The position numbers and the translations under genes were made by a program. Shown here piece by piece: positions 9,701 to 21,703 of a stretch of 64,000 nt of DNA (its first letter is position 1; each line of letters starts with the position of its first letter). Location: positions 75,736,336 to 75,800,335 of the forward strand of contig NC_080179.1 in the NCBI RefSeq assembly GCF_950295315.1, given 5' to 3'. A model generated the notes under the pieces. It was not told where the DNA came from. It saw only the letters and a list, made by a program, of their open reading frames with translations, and searched no databases. Source of the stretch: Erinaceus europaeus (Eukaryota; Chordata; Mammalia; Eulipotyphla; Erinaceidae).

Positions 9701-12700
9701 CACACTGAGGGAGAGTGTCACACACACACTGAGGGAGAGTCACACACACAGTCACACACACACTGAGGGAGAGTCACACACACAGTCACACACACACACT
9801 GAGGGAGAGTCTCACACACACAGTCACACACACACTGAGGGAGAGTCTCACACACACAGTCACACACACACACTGAGGGAGAGTCACACACACACACTGA
9901 GGGAGAGTCACACACACAGTCACACACACACTGAGGGAGAGTCTCACACACACAGTCACACTCACACAGAGGGAGAGTCACACACACACTGAGGGAGAGT
10001 CTCACACACACAGTCACACACACACACTGAGGGAGAGTCTCACACACACACACTGAGGGAGAGTCACACACACAGTCACACACACACTGTGGGAGAGTCT
10101 CACACACACAGTCACACACACACACTGAGGGAGAGTCTCACACACACAGTCACACACACACACTGAGGGAGAGTCACACACACAGTCACACACACACTGA
10201 GGGAGAGTCTCACACACACAAGTCACACACACTGAGGGAGAGTCTCACACACACAGTCACACACACACTGAGGGAGAGTCTCACACACACAGTCACACAC
10301 ACACACTGAGGGAGAGTCACACACACACTGAGGGAGAGTCTCACACACACAGTCACACTCACACAGAGGGAGAGTCACACACACTGAGGGAGAGTCTCAC
10401 ACACACAGTCACACAAACACTGAGGGAGAGTGTCACACACACAGTCACACACACACACTGAGGGAGAGTCTCACACACACAGTCACACACACACACTGAG
10501 GGAGAGTCTCACACACACAGTCACACACACACACTGAGGGAGAGTCACACACACACACTGAGGGAGAGTCACACACACACACTGAGGGAGAGTCTCACAC
10601 ACACAGTCACACACACACACTGAGGGAGAGTCTCACACACACACACTGAGGGAGAGTCACACACACAGTCACACACACACTGCGGGAGAGTCTCACACAC
10701 ACAGTCACACACACACACTGAGGGAGAGTCTCACACACACAGTCACACACACAGTCACACACACACTGAGGGAGAGTCTCACACACACAGTCACACACAC
10801 ACACTGAGGGAGAGTGTCACACACACACTGAGGGAGAGACACACACAGTCACACACACACTGAGGGAGAGTCTCACACACACAGTCACACACACACACTG
10901 AGGGAGAGTCTCACACACACAGTCACACACACACACTGAGGGAGAGTCTCACACACACAGTCACACACACACACTGAGGGAGAGTCACACACACACACTG
11001 AGGGAGAGTCACACACACACACTGAGGGAGAGTCTCACACACACAGTCACACACACACTGAGGGAGAGTCTCACACACAGTCACACTCACACAGAGGGAG
11101 AGTCACACACACACTGAGGGAGAGTCTCACACACACAGTCACACACACACACTGAGGGAGAGTCTCACACATACACACTGAGGGAGAGTCACACACACAG
11201 TCACACACACACTGCGGGAGAGTCTCACACACACAGTCACACACACACACTGAGGGAGAGTCTCACACACACAGTCACACACACACACTGAGGGAGAGTC
11301 ACACACACAGTCACACACACACTGAGGGAGAGTCTCACACACACAGTCACACACACACACTGAGGGAGAGTCTCACACACACAGTCACACACACACACTG
11401 AGGGAGAGTCTCACACACACAGTCACACACACACACTGAGGGAGAGACACACACACAGTCACACACACACTGAGGGAGAGTCACACACACAGTCACACAC
11501 ACACTGAGGGAGAGTCTCACACACACAGTCACACACACACACTGAGGGAGAGTCACACAGTCACACACACACTGAGGGAGAGTCACACACACAGTCACAC
11601 ACACACTGAGGGAGAGTCACACACACAGTCACACACACACTGAGGGAGAGTCACACACACAGTCACACACACACTGAGGGAGAGTCTCACACACACAGTC
11701 ACACACACACACTGAGGGAGAGTCACACACACACAGTCACACACACACACTGAGGGAGAGTCTCACACACACAGTCACACACACACTGAGGGAGAGTCTC
11801 ACACACACAGTCACACACACACACTGAGGGAGAGTCACACACACACAGTCACACACACACACTGAGGGAGAGTCACACACACACAGTCACACACACACTG
11901 AGGGAGAGTCTCACACACAGTCACACACACACTGAGGGAGAGTCTCACACACACAGTCACACACACACACTGAGGGAGAGTCTCACACACACAGTCACAC
12001 ACACAGACTGAGGGAGAGTCTCTCACACAGTCACACTCACAGAGGGATAGTCACACACACACTGAGGGAGAGTCTCACACACACAGTCACACACACGGAG
12101 GGAGAGTCTCACACACACAGTCACACACACACTGAGGGAGAGTCACACACACAGTCACACACACACTGAGGGAAAGTCTCACACACACAGTCACACTCAC
12201 ACAGAGGGAGAGTCACACACACACAGTCACACACACACTGAGGGAGAGTCTCACACACACAGTCACACACACACACACTGAGGGAGAGTCACAGACACAC
12301 AGTCACACACACACTGAGGGAGAGTCTCACACACAGTCACACACACACACACACTGAGGGAGAGTCTCACACACACACTGAGGGAGAGTCACACACACAG
12401 TCACACACACTGAGGGAGAGTCTCACACACACAGTCATCACACACACACACTGAGGGAGAGTCTCACACACAGTCACACACACACACACTGAGGGAGAGT
12501 CTCACACACACAGTCACACACACACTGAGGGAGAGTCTCACACACACAGTCACACACACACACTGAGGGAGAGTCACACACACAGTCACACACACACTGA
12601 GGGAGAGTCTCACACACACAGTCACACACACACTGAGGGAGTCTCACACACACAGTCACACACACACTGAGGGAGAGTCTCACACACACAGTCACACACA

Positions 12701-12968
12701 CACTGAGGGAGAGTCACACACACAGTCACACACACACTGAGGGAGAGTCTCACACACACAGTCACACACACACTGAGGGAGAGTCTCACACACACAGTCA
12801 CACACACACTGAGGGAGAGTCTCACACACAGTTACACACACACACACTGAGGGAGAGTCTCACACACACAGTCACACACACACTGAGGGAGAGTCTCACA
12901 CACAGTTACACACACACACACTGAGGGAGAGTCTCACACACACAGTCACACACACACTGAGGGAGAGT

Positions 12969-13001
<33 letters not shown>

Positions 13002-13005
13002 CGAG
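6794..13005. repeat. Giant minisatellite, zone I (GAGGGAGAGTCTCACAC units)
   Basis: Tandem units of roughly 23-39 bp, commonest about 36 bp, consist of a CTGAGGGAGAGT core, an optional CTC, CACACACA, AGT, and CACACACA. Spacing suggests on the order of 180-200 units. Unit variants (with CTAAGGGA, CTTCAGG, CTGCGGG, or CTCACACAGAGGGA) recur at set distances, showing higher-order duplication. The array starts at the very edge of the CpG island with GC-rich proto-units (ggtcacgcgtgcgcacac). Long open frames on both strands exist only because the units lack stops and are often multiples of three. Confidence 0.97.
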
Positions 13006-14125
13006 GGAGAGTCACACACAGAGGGAGAGTCACACACACACACAGTCACAGAGGGAGAGTCACACACACACAGATAGTCACAGAGGGAGAGTCACACACG
13101 CACACAGTCACACACAGGGACAGTCACACACGCACACACACAGAGGGAGAGTCACACACACAGTCACAGAGGGAGAGTCACACACAGTCACAGAAGGAGA
13201 GTCAAACATACAGTCACAGAGGGAGAGTCACACACACAGTCACAGAGGGAGAGTCACACACACACAGATAGTCACAGAGGGAGAGTCACACACGCACACA
13301 GTCACACACAGGGACAGTCACACATGCACACACACAGAGGGAGAGTCACACACACAGTCACAGAGGGAGAGTCACACACAGTCACAGAAGGAGAGTCAAA
13401 CATACAGTCACAGAGGGAGAGTCACACACACAGTCACAGAGGGAGAGTCACACACACAGTCACAGAGGGAGAGTCACACACACACAGGGAGAGTCACATA
13501 CAGACAGTCACACACAGGGACAGTCACACACAGGGACAGTCACACACACAGTCACAGAGGGACAGTCACACACACACAGGGACAGTCACACACACAGGGA
13601 GAGTCACACACACAGTCTCACACAGGGAGAGTCACACACACAGGGGACAGTCACACACACGCACACAGAGGGAGAGTCACACACACAGTCACACACAGAG
13701 GGACAGACACACACGGACAGTCACACACACACGCACACACACAGAGGGAGAGTCACACACAGTCACACACAGAGGGAGACACACACAGTCACACACAGGG
13801 AGAGTCACACACACACACGGAGAGTCACACACAGAGGGAGAGTCACATACACCGTCACACGGAGAGTCACACATACAGTCACACACGGAGAGTCACACAC
13901 AGTCACACACAGAGGGAGAGTCACACACACAGTCACACACAGAGGGAGAGTCACACATGGAGGGAGAGTCACACACACACACAGAGGGAGAGTCACAACA
14001 CACACAGAGGGAGAGTCACACACACGGAGGGAGAGTCACACACACGGAGGGAGAGTTTCACACACACGGAGGGAGAGTTTCACACACACGGAGGGAGAGT
14101 CACACACACGGAGGGAGGGTCACAC
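13006..14125. repeat. Giant minisatellite, zone II (GAGGGAGAGTCACAC / GGGACAGTCACAC units)
   Basis: Shorter and more varied units replace zone I. A segment of about 194 bp is duplicated in tandem (the marker agatagtcacagaggg occurs at 13072 and 13266). Toward the right the units become cacacacggagggagagt. No gene is present. Confidence 0.95.
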
Positions 14126-14904
14126 ACACACGGAATCTATTCACACATACACGAAGTCTGTTTTCACACATGGAAATTAACACACACACACAGATTCACA
14201 CACAGAGTCTATTCACACATACACAAAATCTGTTCTCACAGAAATTCACACACATGGAGATACACAGATTTACACACACATGGAGATACACACAGATTTA
14301 CACACACACATAGATTCACACACAGATTTACACAGTCGGAGATACACACAGATTTACACACGGGGATTCACACACATAGTCTATTCACACATACACGAAG
14401 TCTGTTTTCACACATGGAAATTCACACACACATGGAGATTCACACACATGGAAATTCACATACACACGGAGATTCACACATGGAGATTCACACACAGATT
14501 TACACACACACGGAGATTCACACAAACACATTCACACACACGGAGATTCACACACGGAGTCTATTCACACAGGAAGTCTGTTTTCACACACGGAGATTCA
14601 CACACACACGGAGTCTGTTTTCACACAGGGAAATTCACACACACACACACACCGAAATTCATACTCAAGGAGATTCACACACATTCACACACAGATTTAC
14701 ACACATGGAGTCTATTCACACATACACGAAGTCTGTTTTCACACACGGAGATTCACACACACGGAAATTCACACAGATTTACACACATGGAGATTCACAC
14801 ACAGATTTACACATATGGAGATTCACACACAGATTTACACACATGGAGATTCACACACACGGAGTCTGTTCACACATACACAAAGTCTGTTTCCACACAC
14901 GGAA

Positions 14905-14955
<51 letters not shown>

Positions 14956-15590
14956 GATTCACAGACACAGATTCACACATGGAGATTTACTCACACGGAG
15001 TCTCTTCACACACACGAAGTCTTTTTACACACACACGGAGATTCACACACAGATTTACACACACAGATTCACACACAAATTCTCACACACAGATTCTCAC
15101 AGATTTACACACACATGGAGATTCACACACAGAGATTCACACGGAGATTCACACAGATTTACACATACAGAGTCGCACACACGGAGATTCACATGCACAG
15201 ATTCTGTTCACACACACGGAGTCTATTCACACATACACAAAATCTTTTCACACACGGAGATTCACACAAACACACAGTCACACACAGATTCACACACACG
15301 GAGATTCACATACACGGAATCTATTCACACACGGAGATTTACATACACACGGAGTCTATTCACACGTACACAAAGTCTGTTTTCACACACACAGATTCAC
15401 ACACACGGAAATTCACACACACGGAGTCTTCACACACACGGAGATTCACACACAGGGAGATTTACACACATGGAGTCTATTCACACACACGGAGGTTCAC
15501 ACACGGAGATTTACACATATGGAGTCTATTCACACACGGAAATTTACACACACACAGATTCACACACACACAAACACACACGTGCTTTCT
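14126..15590. repeat. Giant minisatellite, zone III (GGAGATTCACACACAGATTTACACAC units)
   Basis: Units are more A+T-rich, alternating among ggagattcacacac, agatttacacacatgg, agtctattcacacatacac and gaagtctgttttcacacac. A pure (AC)n run of about 45 bp is at 14908-14952. The array ends in unique sequence and a SINE near 15600. Confidence 0.95.
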
Positions 15591-15600
15591 TGCTATTCAA

Positions 15601-15710
15601 GGGCAAGAGAGAAAGTGTAATGCTTGTGAAGATAGTCTCGTGCCCGAGACTCCAGAGTCCCAGGTTCAGTCCCCAGCACCACCATAAGCCAGAGCCCAGC
15701 AGCGCTCAGG
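15601..15710 (+). repeat. SINE type D at the distal edge of the array
   Basis: The box 'cccaggttcagtccccagc' and 'accaccataagccagagccc' identify a type D SINE directly abutting the tandem array. Confidence 0.65.
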
Positions 15711-15747
15711 TAGAAATGAATGAATACTGTTCAACTGCTCTTTCTTG

Positions 15748-15912
15748 AATATTTTTATTTTTGAGAGTTCTCTTATTTTTATTTTAGAGAGATGAGAATA
15801 GGGCACTACTCAGCTCTGGTTTATGGTTGTGCCAGGGATTGAACCTGGGACACGGGGACCCCCAGGAATGCTAACACTGTGCTCTAACAAGTTGAGCTAT
15901 TTCTCCTGGGCC
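15748..15912 (-). repeat. SINE type D, antisense
   Basis: 'cagctctggtttatggttgt', 'attgaacctgggac' and a 'gagctatttctcctgggccc' end give a nearly complete antisense type D element. Confidence 0.75.
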
Positions 15913-16237
15913 CAAGAGTTCACTTTTTAGCTTTTATTTTTTTTGTGGTTGTGTATGTTATTTCAAGAGTCATGCTACTTTTGTCCAGACGTATTTGAAG
16001 GTTGGATAGCCCAGTTTTGCCAAGTAATACCTGGCTTTAGCAAACAATGCCTTTCCCTCCCCACATTTACTTTTTTTTTGCCTCATGTTCTTTTGAGTAT
16101 TTTCAAAACACCTTGCAAAGAACAGATGTCTATACCCTAAATGCTTTTTTGTGTGTGTCAATATGTTCAATTAAAGATTAAGACCAATTTTCTACAGGAC
16201 TTCAATATTCAATACACAAATCATATTCAAGAAAGAT

Positions 16238-16365
16238 AATAGGACTGGGGAGAGAATAATGATTAAGCAAAAGATTTTTTATCTGCGGGGCTCCAAGATC
16301 CCAGGTTCAATCCCCAACAACACTGTAAACCAGAGTTGAGCAGTGTTTTTGGGGGGGGGAAGATG
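16238..16365 (+). repeat. SINE type D
   Basis: A head 'actggggagagaataatga' is followed by 'cccaggttcaatccccaac' and 'aaaccagagttgagcagtg'. Confidence 0.7.
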
Positions 16366-17061
16366 AGAACAATCCCTCCAATCTTGTATGTTATGTATGT
16401 TGTACATATTCATATCGCTGTCTCCAAATTAACCTTTTTCCTTCTAAGAGGATCCAAACACAGACCATTTGTTGGCGTCAGCTTCTTTTAGTATGGTGTT
16501 GGGCTTTCAGTTTTTCTTACGTCTTAGAGAGTGACAGTTTTATGTCTTATAGACAGTTTCTCCCTCATGGGTTTAAATTATAGTCTCACTTCCCTCTGTT
16601 GTAAACTTAAAGTTGGATCTAAAAATGTGAGGACATTGGCCTGATTAACTTTCTTTTTTGACAAAGAACTTTTTAAATTATTATAGTGGTCTTTACACTA
16701 TACAATATCAGAAGGCAGGTAAAGGAGTGTTATCCTATTAGTAATCTTGAACTTGATATTTTGATAGAGTGTTGATAAGCTATCTTTACAATGTAACTTT
16801 ATTCTGTTGAGTTACAAGTAATTCATAGGGTGATATTTTGGCGTTGTTATTTGCTATGAATTTACCTGAAATTATCTGATAACCATACATTTGGAAGCAG
16901 TTCTTCAGACATGGACGCTTGGGAGTGAGTGATGGGAACAATTCTGGAGGTGAGGACTAATTTACCTAGTTTGAGGAACCTGGGTTTGCTGCTGCCAGCT
17001 GGCATCTGAATTAAGGTGCTAGTGGAGAAGAAGCAAAAAGTAGATTTCAGAAAGATTTTGC
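16366..17061. other. Intron 1 sequence, nothing recognised
   Basis: AT-rich sequence without exon signals or repeat words I can name. Confidence 0.5.
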
Positions 17062-17190
17062 CATGGCTTGGAGTTTAGCACAATGGATAAGGCATTCTAC
17101 TCGCAAGCATAGATAGATCCTTGGCATTGCATGTGCCAGAATGATGCTCTGGTTCTCTTTCTTTCCCCTCTCACATAAATAAATAAGTAC
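17062..17190 (+). repeat. SINE type C, sense
   Basis: 'agcacaatggataaggcatt', 'agatccttggcattgcatg', 'gatgctctggttctctttc' and 'cacataaataaataag' follow the type C order from head to tail. Confidence 0.65.
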
Positions 17191-17681
17191 AGCCTTTGTA
17201 GCAGTAGTGAGCTATGGTAAATAGAAAAGGGGTTAGATAATTGGTGTTGGAGAACGGCAGACCTCAGCTTCCCCCTTCAGCTCACTCAGGCTGCCTCGTG
17301 CAGCCCTGCTCCGTTAGTTCACACAGCCTTACTCTTCAGCATTGTCTTCCCTGGCTTGCCTTTGGAAGGGGAGGCTACAGCAGTGGAAAGGAATGCAGAC
17401 TTTGGTATCTGCCTGTTGTACACTTGCTTTCTTTATATAAGAGAACGTTTACATCCGTAGCAAAAATTTTCTATATGAACTGGACAGTGACTAGCAGATT
17501 TTGTAAACAATCAAATTTACAAATTTGGGTTCATAGAAAGAGATTGTTGATGCCAGAATTTGTTATGTCTAAAAAAACTTGAAAGGCATAGTCACTACAT
17601 AATCCTGCTTCAGACAGAAACACACAAATGTTTTGCAACTGAGGAACTTGCATGTGTGTAGTGCTGTTGAATGACCTGGCC
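17191..17681. other. Intron 1 sequence, unassigned
   Basis: A 113-codon open frame at 17241-17582 has no recognisable domain or splice context. I do not support it as a gene. Confidence 0.45.
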
Positions 17682-17976
17682 TTTTTTTTTTTTAAATATT
17701 TTATTTTATTTATTTATTCCCTTTTGTTGCCCTTGTTTTATTGTTGTAGTTATTATTGTTGTTGTCGTCGTTGTTGGATAGGACAGAGAGAAACGGAGAG
17801 AGGAGGGGAAGACAGAGAGGGGGAGAGAAAGATAGACAGACACCTGCAGACCTGCTTCACCGCCTGTGAAGCGACTCCCCTGCAGGCGGGGAGCCGGGGT
17901 TCGAACCGGGATCCTTATGCCGGTCCTTGTGCTTTGCGCCACCTGCGCTTAACCCGCTGCACTACAGCCCGACTCC
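17682..17976 (-). repeat. SINE type A, near full length
   Basis: An antisense type A element with tail (ttatttattcccttttgtt) at the left, B-box-like 'ggttcgaaccgggatcc', and head ending 'acagcccgactcccc'. Confidence 0.9.
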
Positions 17977-17977
17977 C

Positions 17978-18178
17978 CCCCTTTTTTTTAACTGATAAAC
18001 TTGTGGACTGACAGGCAAGAGAGAGAAAGAGATACCAAAGCAATGCTCTGCCATTCGTGAAGCCCCCCTGCCCAGGTGCTGTCCATGGTACTTTCATGTG
18101 GTGCTGGGGATGGAACCCAGAATGTCCCATGGTAAGGTGTGTGCTCTGTCTGCTGAGCTCTCTCTTGTTCCTTCCCTC
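17978..18178 (-). repeat. Old SINE next to the type A copy
   Basis: The T-run, 'gagagagaaagagatacc', 'ggtgctggggatggaaccc' and 'gtgctctgtctgctgagct' follow antisense SINE order. The subtype is uncertain. Confidence 0.55.
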
Positions 18179-19020
18179 AAGTTATCTTAGAGATAAAAAT
18201 AATGAGTTGAGTTTCATGTTGACATGTATCAAAAATGCATGTTTACACTTTTCATTTTTCCAAAGCAGTTTTCTTTTAAGGATTTGTTTTATTTTTAGTT
18301 ATTGCTGTTTACCATCTAGATCAAAATGAGCTATTTTTTTTTCATATTTTACCTTAAGTAATTACGCAATATAAATTATTTTACATAATTTACTGCAGAC
18401 CAAAGAGATAATGTAAACTCTTTAGAGCTTTTAAACAGTAAACCTTTTGGACTTGGAGAAATTAAAAACAAAAATACATCTTATGCCTCTTATATTCCAG
18501 CCCTCTCCCCTTACCCTTCCAATGAATATGCATTGCATTGTGGTGGTGGTGGTGTTTTGGCAAATATTCTTATTACTATTGTAGCACACAATTTTTTTAA
18601 ATCCAAAAAACAACATCTTCCTATATTCTTTTCACTTTGAGATCTGTGCCAAAGAACATTGTGTTTAGTCCCTACAAGTTCTCTGCATGGGCAGTATTCT
18701 TTCCTGCTGAATTGCAGTTTTGGAATTGAAGCGTTCTCTGTATCGAGACTAGTCGTCGCCTGCCTATCTGCCACGTATCTGGCACGGGTAGCTCTGTCCT
18801 GTCTCAGTACGTCTGTGCCTGCATCACTCATTTTGTCCTGTAGATCTCTTCAGGTTAATTTGTGCAGGCTTTTAAAAATCATGGTGCCTGAGAATGCACT
18901 TAGGAGAGAAGAGTAAACAGTTTTTGTTAAGGCAGTAAGAATATTCAAGTACTGAAATCCATTCATGTGCAACTGAATTCTCTTTCCTCCTATTTGTGGA
19001 CATTTATAGAAGTTCAAACC
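18179..19020. other. Intron 1 sequence, unassigned
   Basis: No exon or repeat recognised. A short TGG/GGT run is at 18541-18554. Confidence 0.45.

Positions 19021-19046
<26 letters not shown>
19021..19046. repeat. Poly(T) run, 26 bases
   Basis: Uninterrupted T run with no obvious SINE attached on its right side. Confidence 0.9.
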
Positions 19047-19054
<8 letters not shown>

Positions 19055-19394
19055 TAAGCAAAAATTTCTTGCTGGCTAATATTAAACCAATTCTAAGCTT
19101 ATAAAATATATATACATATATATATTCACAAATTGTATTTTTGACAGAATTTTAAAATTCTTTAGTCAGACGATAATTGTGCATTGGTATGATACTTGAG
19201 CTTTTTGGTGAATTGGTTTACCATAATAGCCTCATTCTCATTATACACATTTCTGGTTTGGTTTTTCTGGTTTGGTGTACCAGGATTAGCATCAACTGAT
19301 TTTTACAATCATGAATGTCTTTCTTCTTGATGTTTTCACATGTAATATTTTATATATAATTATTATTGAGTCACTGCTTTAACTTAGTGCTATC

Positions 19395-19546
19395 TATGCT
19401 CATCCCTTGAATATACCCTGACAGTTTAAAATAACTATTTTATTCCTTCGATTAACATATACACAAATATATATGCTCATCCCTTGAATATACCCTGACA
19501 GTTTAACTATTTTATTCCTTCGATTAACATGTACACAATTTTTGAC
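19395..19546 (+). repeat. 77-bp local tandem duplication
   Basis: The unit beginning tatgctcatcccttgaatat starts at 19395 and again at 19472. The second copy lacks 'aaataa' in the middle. Confidence 0.9.
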
Positions 19547-19574
19547 TAGTTGGTATAGCTAGGCAGTATACATC

Positions 19575-19853
19575 TTTTATTTTATTTTATTTTTTTATTC
19601 CCTTTTGTTGCCCTTGTTTCATTGTTGTAATTATTGTTTTTGATGTCATCGTTGTTGGATAGGACAGAGAGAAATGGAGAGAGGAGGGGAAGACAGAGAG
19701 GGGGAGAGAAAGACAGACACCTGCAGACCTGCTTCACCGCCTGTGAAGCGACTCCCCTGCAGGTGGGAAGCTGGGGGCTCGAACCTGGATCCTTATGCCG
19801 GTCCTTGTGCTTTGCGCCACCTGTGCTTAACCCGTTGCACTACCGACTGACTC
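19575..19853 (-). repeat. SINE type A
   Basis: Antisense, near full length. Contains 'ggggctcgaacctggatcc' and ends 'ctaccgactgactcccc'. Confidence 0.9.
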
Positions 19854-19867
19854 CCCATTCTGAAAAT

Positions 19868-20062
19868 TTTTTTTTAATATTTACTTGTTTATTTATTCCC
19901 TTTTGTTGCCCCTGTTTTATTGTTGTGGTTATTATTGTCGTTGGATAGGAGAGAAATGGAGAGAGGAGGGGAAGACAGAGGGGGAGAGAAAGACACCTGC
20001 AGACCTGCTTCACCCCCTGTGAAGCAACTCCCCTGCAGGTGGGGAGCCGGGGGGTTCAACTC
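19868..20062 (-). repeat. SINE type A, head truncated
   Basis: A second antisense type A copy directly follows the first. It breaks off after 'ggggagccggggggttcaac', so the tRNA-like head is mostly missing. Confidence 0.85.
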
Positions 20063-20087
20063 CCCCCATTCTGAGTTTTTATATCTA

Positions 20088-20241
20088 CTTTTTTAAAAAA
20101 GATTTTATTTATTGATTGATGAGAAAGATAGGAGAGAAAGAACCAGACATCACTGTGGTACATGCGCTGTTGGGGATCGAACTCAGGACCTTGTGCTTGA
20201 GAGTCTAGTGTTTTATCCACTGTGCCACCTCCTTGACCACT
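20088..20241 (-). repeat. SINE type C
   Basis: The third SINE in this row: 'gattttatttattgattgat', 'gagaaagataggagagaaag', 'ggggatcgaactcaggacc', 'ttatccactgtgccacctcc'. Confidence 0.85.
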
Positions 20242-20364
20242 TATATCTAATTTCTTAGGTTGGGGTCTGATGATGGTTTATTTTAGTTTTAGGAAGTAAT
20301 CAACTTTTTGCTGCCTAGGAAGAGTTCAGACCTGAATAGTCCCACCATTCCTGGTGGATTTACT

Positions 20365-20484
20365 CTTCCTCCCCCTCTTCTCCCTCCTCCCACTCCTCAC
20401 TCTCCTCTTCCTCTTTCCCTTTTTCTTCTTCCCCCTTCCCCTCCTCCTTCCCTCCCCCTCCTCCTCCTCTTCCCTCTCTCTCCA
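20365..20484. repeat. Homopyrimidine (CT/CCT-rich) tract
   Basis: About 120 bp of almost pure C and T on the + strand, irregular in unit. Homopurine-homopyrimidine tracts of this length can adopt triplex (H-DNA) structure. Confidence 0.85.
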
Positions 20485-20655
20485 GGTAGAAGGTGAAGGA
20501 TAGAGAGAGATACAGAGAGGAGAGACAGTACAGTAGCACTTGGTTGTGAAGCTTCCCCTGTGTGTGGTGTCCCCACGTGACTGCCAGAGGCTCTAACAGG
20601 GTGACCTCAAGCATTGCGAAGTATGTCCTGTCACGGTGCGGCTCCCACCCGCCCC
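20485..20655 (-). repeat. Degenerate SINE, antisense
   Basis: 'gatagagagagatacagaga', 'gtgaagcttcccctgtgtg' and a weak tRNA box at the right suggest an old SINE body. The homopyrimidine tract probably grew from its tail. Confidence 0.45.
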
Positions 20656-21082
20656 CATCTTTTTCTTTTTGCCAAGTTTGGAATTTCTTCTGCATTACAA
20701 CAGCCTGAATGCCTTTCAGTTGATCTTCATTTTGCCCAAAGCTAGTAACTAAGCCAAGGATGACTAGTCTATGAAGTAATCTGCTGTTTGTTTCTAGAAA
20801 AAGGTGTGTTCCCTGTTTAACTGGTGATTGTTGTCTTTGGCAAATCTGAAAAAAGGAAGACTTATTCATTCAGTTTTAGGTCTACTTAATCCTTGTCCTG
20901 TGCTTTGTTTATTCACTCTACTTTTCCTATTCAGGGTTTAGTCAAATTATTTGACTTTCAACTCTTGAATTGCTAACTGTTGATAAAGAGATCTGTGTAA
21001 ACATAATAGAACATGGAATATTAAGCATTGTGGGGGGAAAGTAAACAAGAGATGTCCCAACTTAGACTGAATAGAAGAAGGT

Positions 21083-21232
21083 AAAGAGGGTGGTGGTGCA
21101 CCTGGTTGAGTGCACACTATTACTATGCACAAGGTCCTGATTCAGGCCTCTGGGCCCTCCCTCCCTGTCTTCCTCTTCCTCTCTCAAATTCTCTCTCTCT
21201 CCAGTAAAATTAAAAGATATATTAAAAATTGG
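21083..21232 (+). repeat. SINE type B, body shortened
   Basis: Head 'gggtggtggtgcacctggtt' and 'gcacaaggtcctgattcagg' are followed by a short TC-rich body and A-rich tail. Confidence 0.75.
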
Positions 21233-21349
21233 CAGGACATTTTTGTATACTATTTCATCAGTATTCGTTATGACATGAGATAGATACCCTCACAATTTCT
21301 CATTTCCTTTTTTTGTAGTATTTTAGTGATGGCAGAAAGTTTATTCAGG

Positions 21350-21580
21350 GCCAGGAAGATAGCTCAGCTGGGAACATGTCAGCTTTGCCTATGTCACCCT
21401 GCCTCAAGCCTGGCTCTCCACCACACTGGGGAGAACTTTGGGGCTTGGCTTTGAATAAGCACAAGTGTGTTGCAGTTTCCAGTGGAGAGAATAAGGACAC
21501 AGAACTCTGGGGGTGGGAATGGTGTGGGACTGTACCACTGTCATTTTGTAATTTTGTAAATCACTAAAAAAAATGTTAAC
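21350..21580 (+). repeat. SINE type E followed by L1 3'-end words
   Basis: 'ggccaggaagatagctcagc' and 'gtcagctttgcctatg' give a type E head. 'agaactctgggggtgggaa' and 'ttttgtaaatcac' at the right are L1 3'-end words. Confidence 0.55.
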
Positions 21581-21703
21581 CTACCTGCATCACTCATTAC
21601 ATTGTACCTGATGGATTCTAGAAAACATTTGGATGCAGTAGATTGATTACTTAGTTTGTTCAAATTAAAAGTGTAGTTTCATCTCTCTTTCTCTCTCTCT
21701 CTC

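Noticed and set aside
6794..13005. CRISPR-like array
   Set aside because: Units are contiguous low-complexity minisatellite repeats without unique spacers, in a mammalian genome.
6868..14313. Many long open frames in the tandem array on both strands (runs of SHTHTEGE or CVCDCVCETLPQ)
   Set aside because: They exist only because the repeat units have no stop codons and are often multiples of three. There is no start context, splice context or protein family.
14280..15748. Open frames of about 445 codons rich in His and Thr (zone III)
   Set aside because: Overlapping frames on the same strand are all open, which is the mark of a low-complexity repeat, not a gene.
17241..17582. 113-codon open frame in intron 1
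   Set aside because: No domain, no splice signals of note, composition like the surrounding intron.
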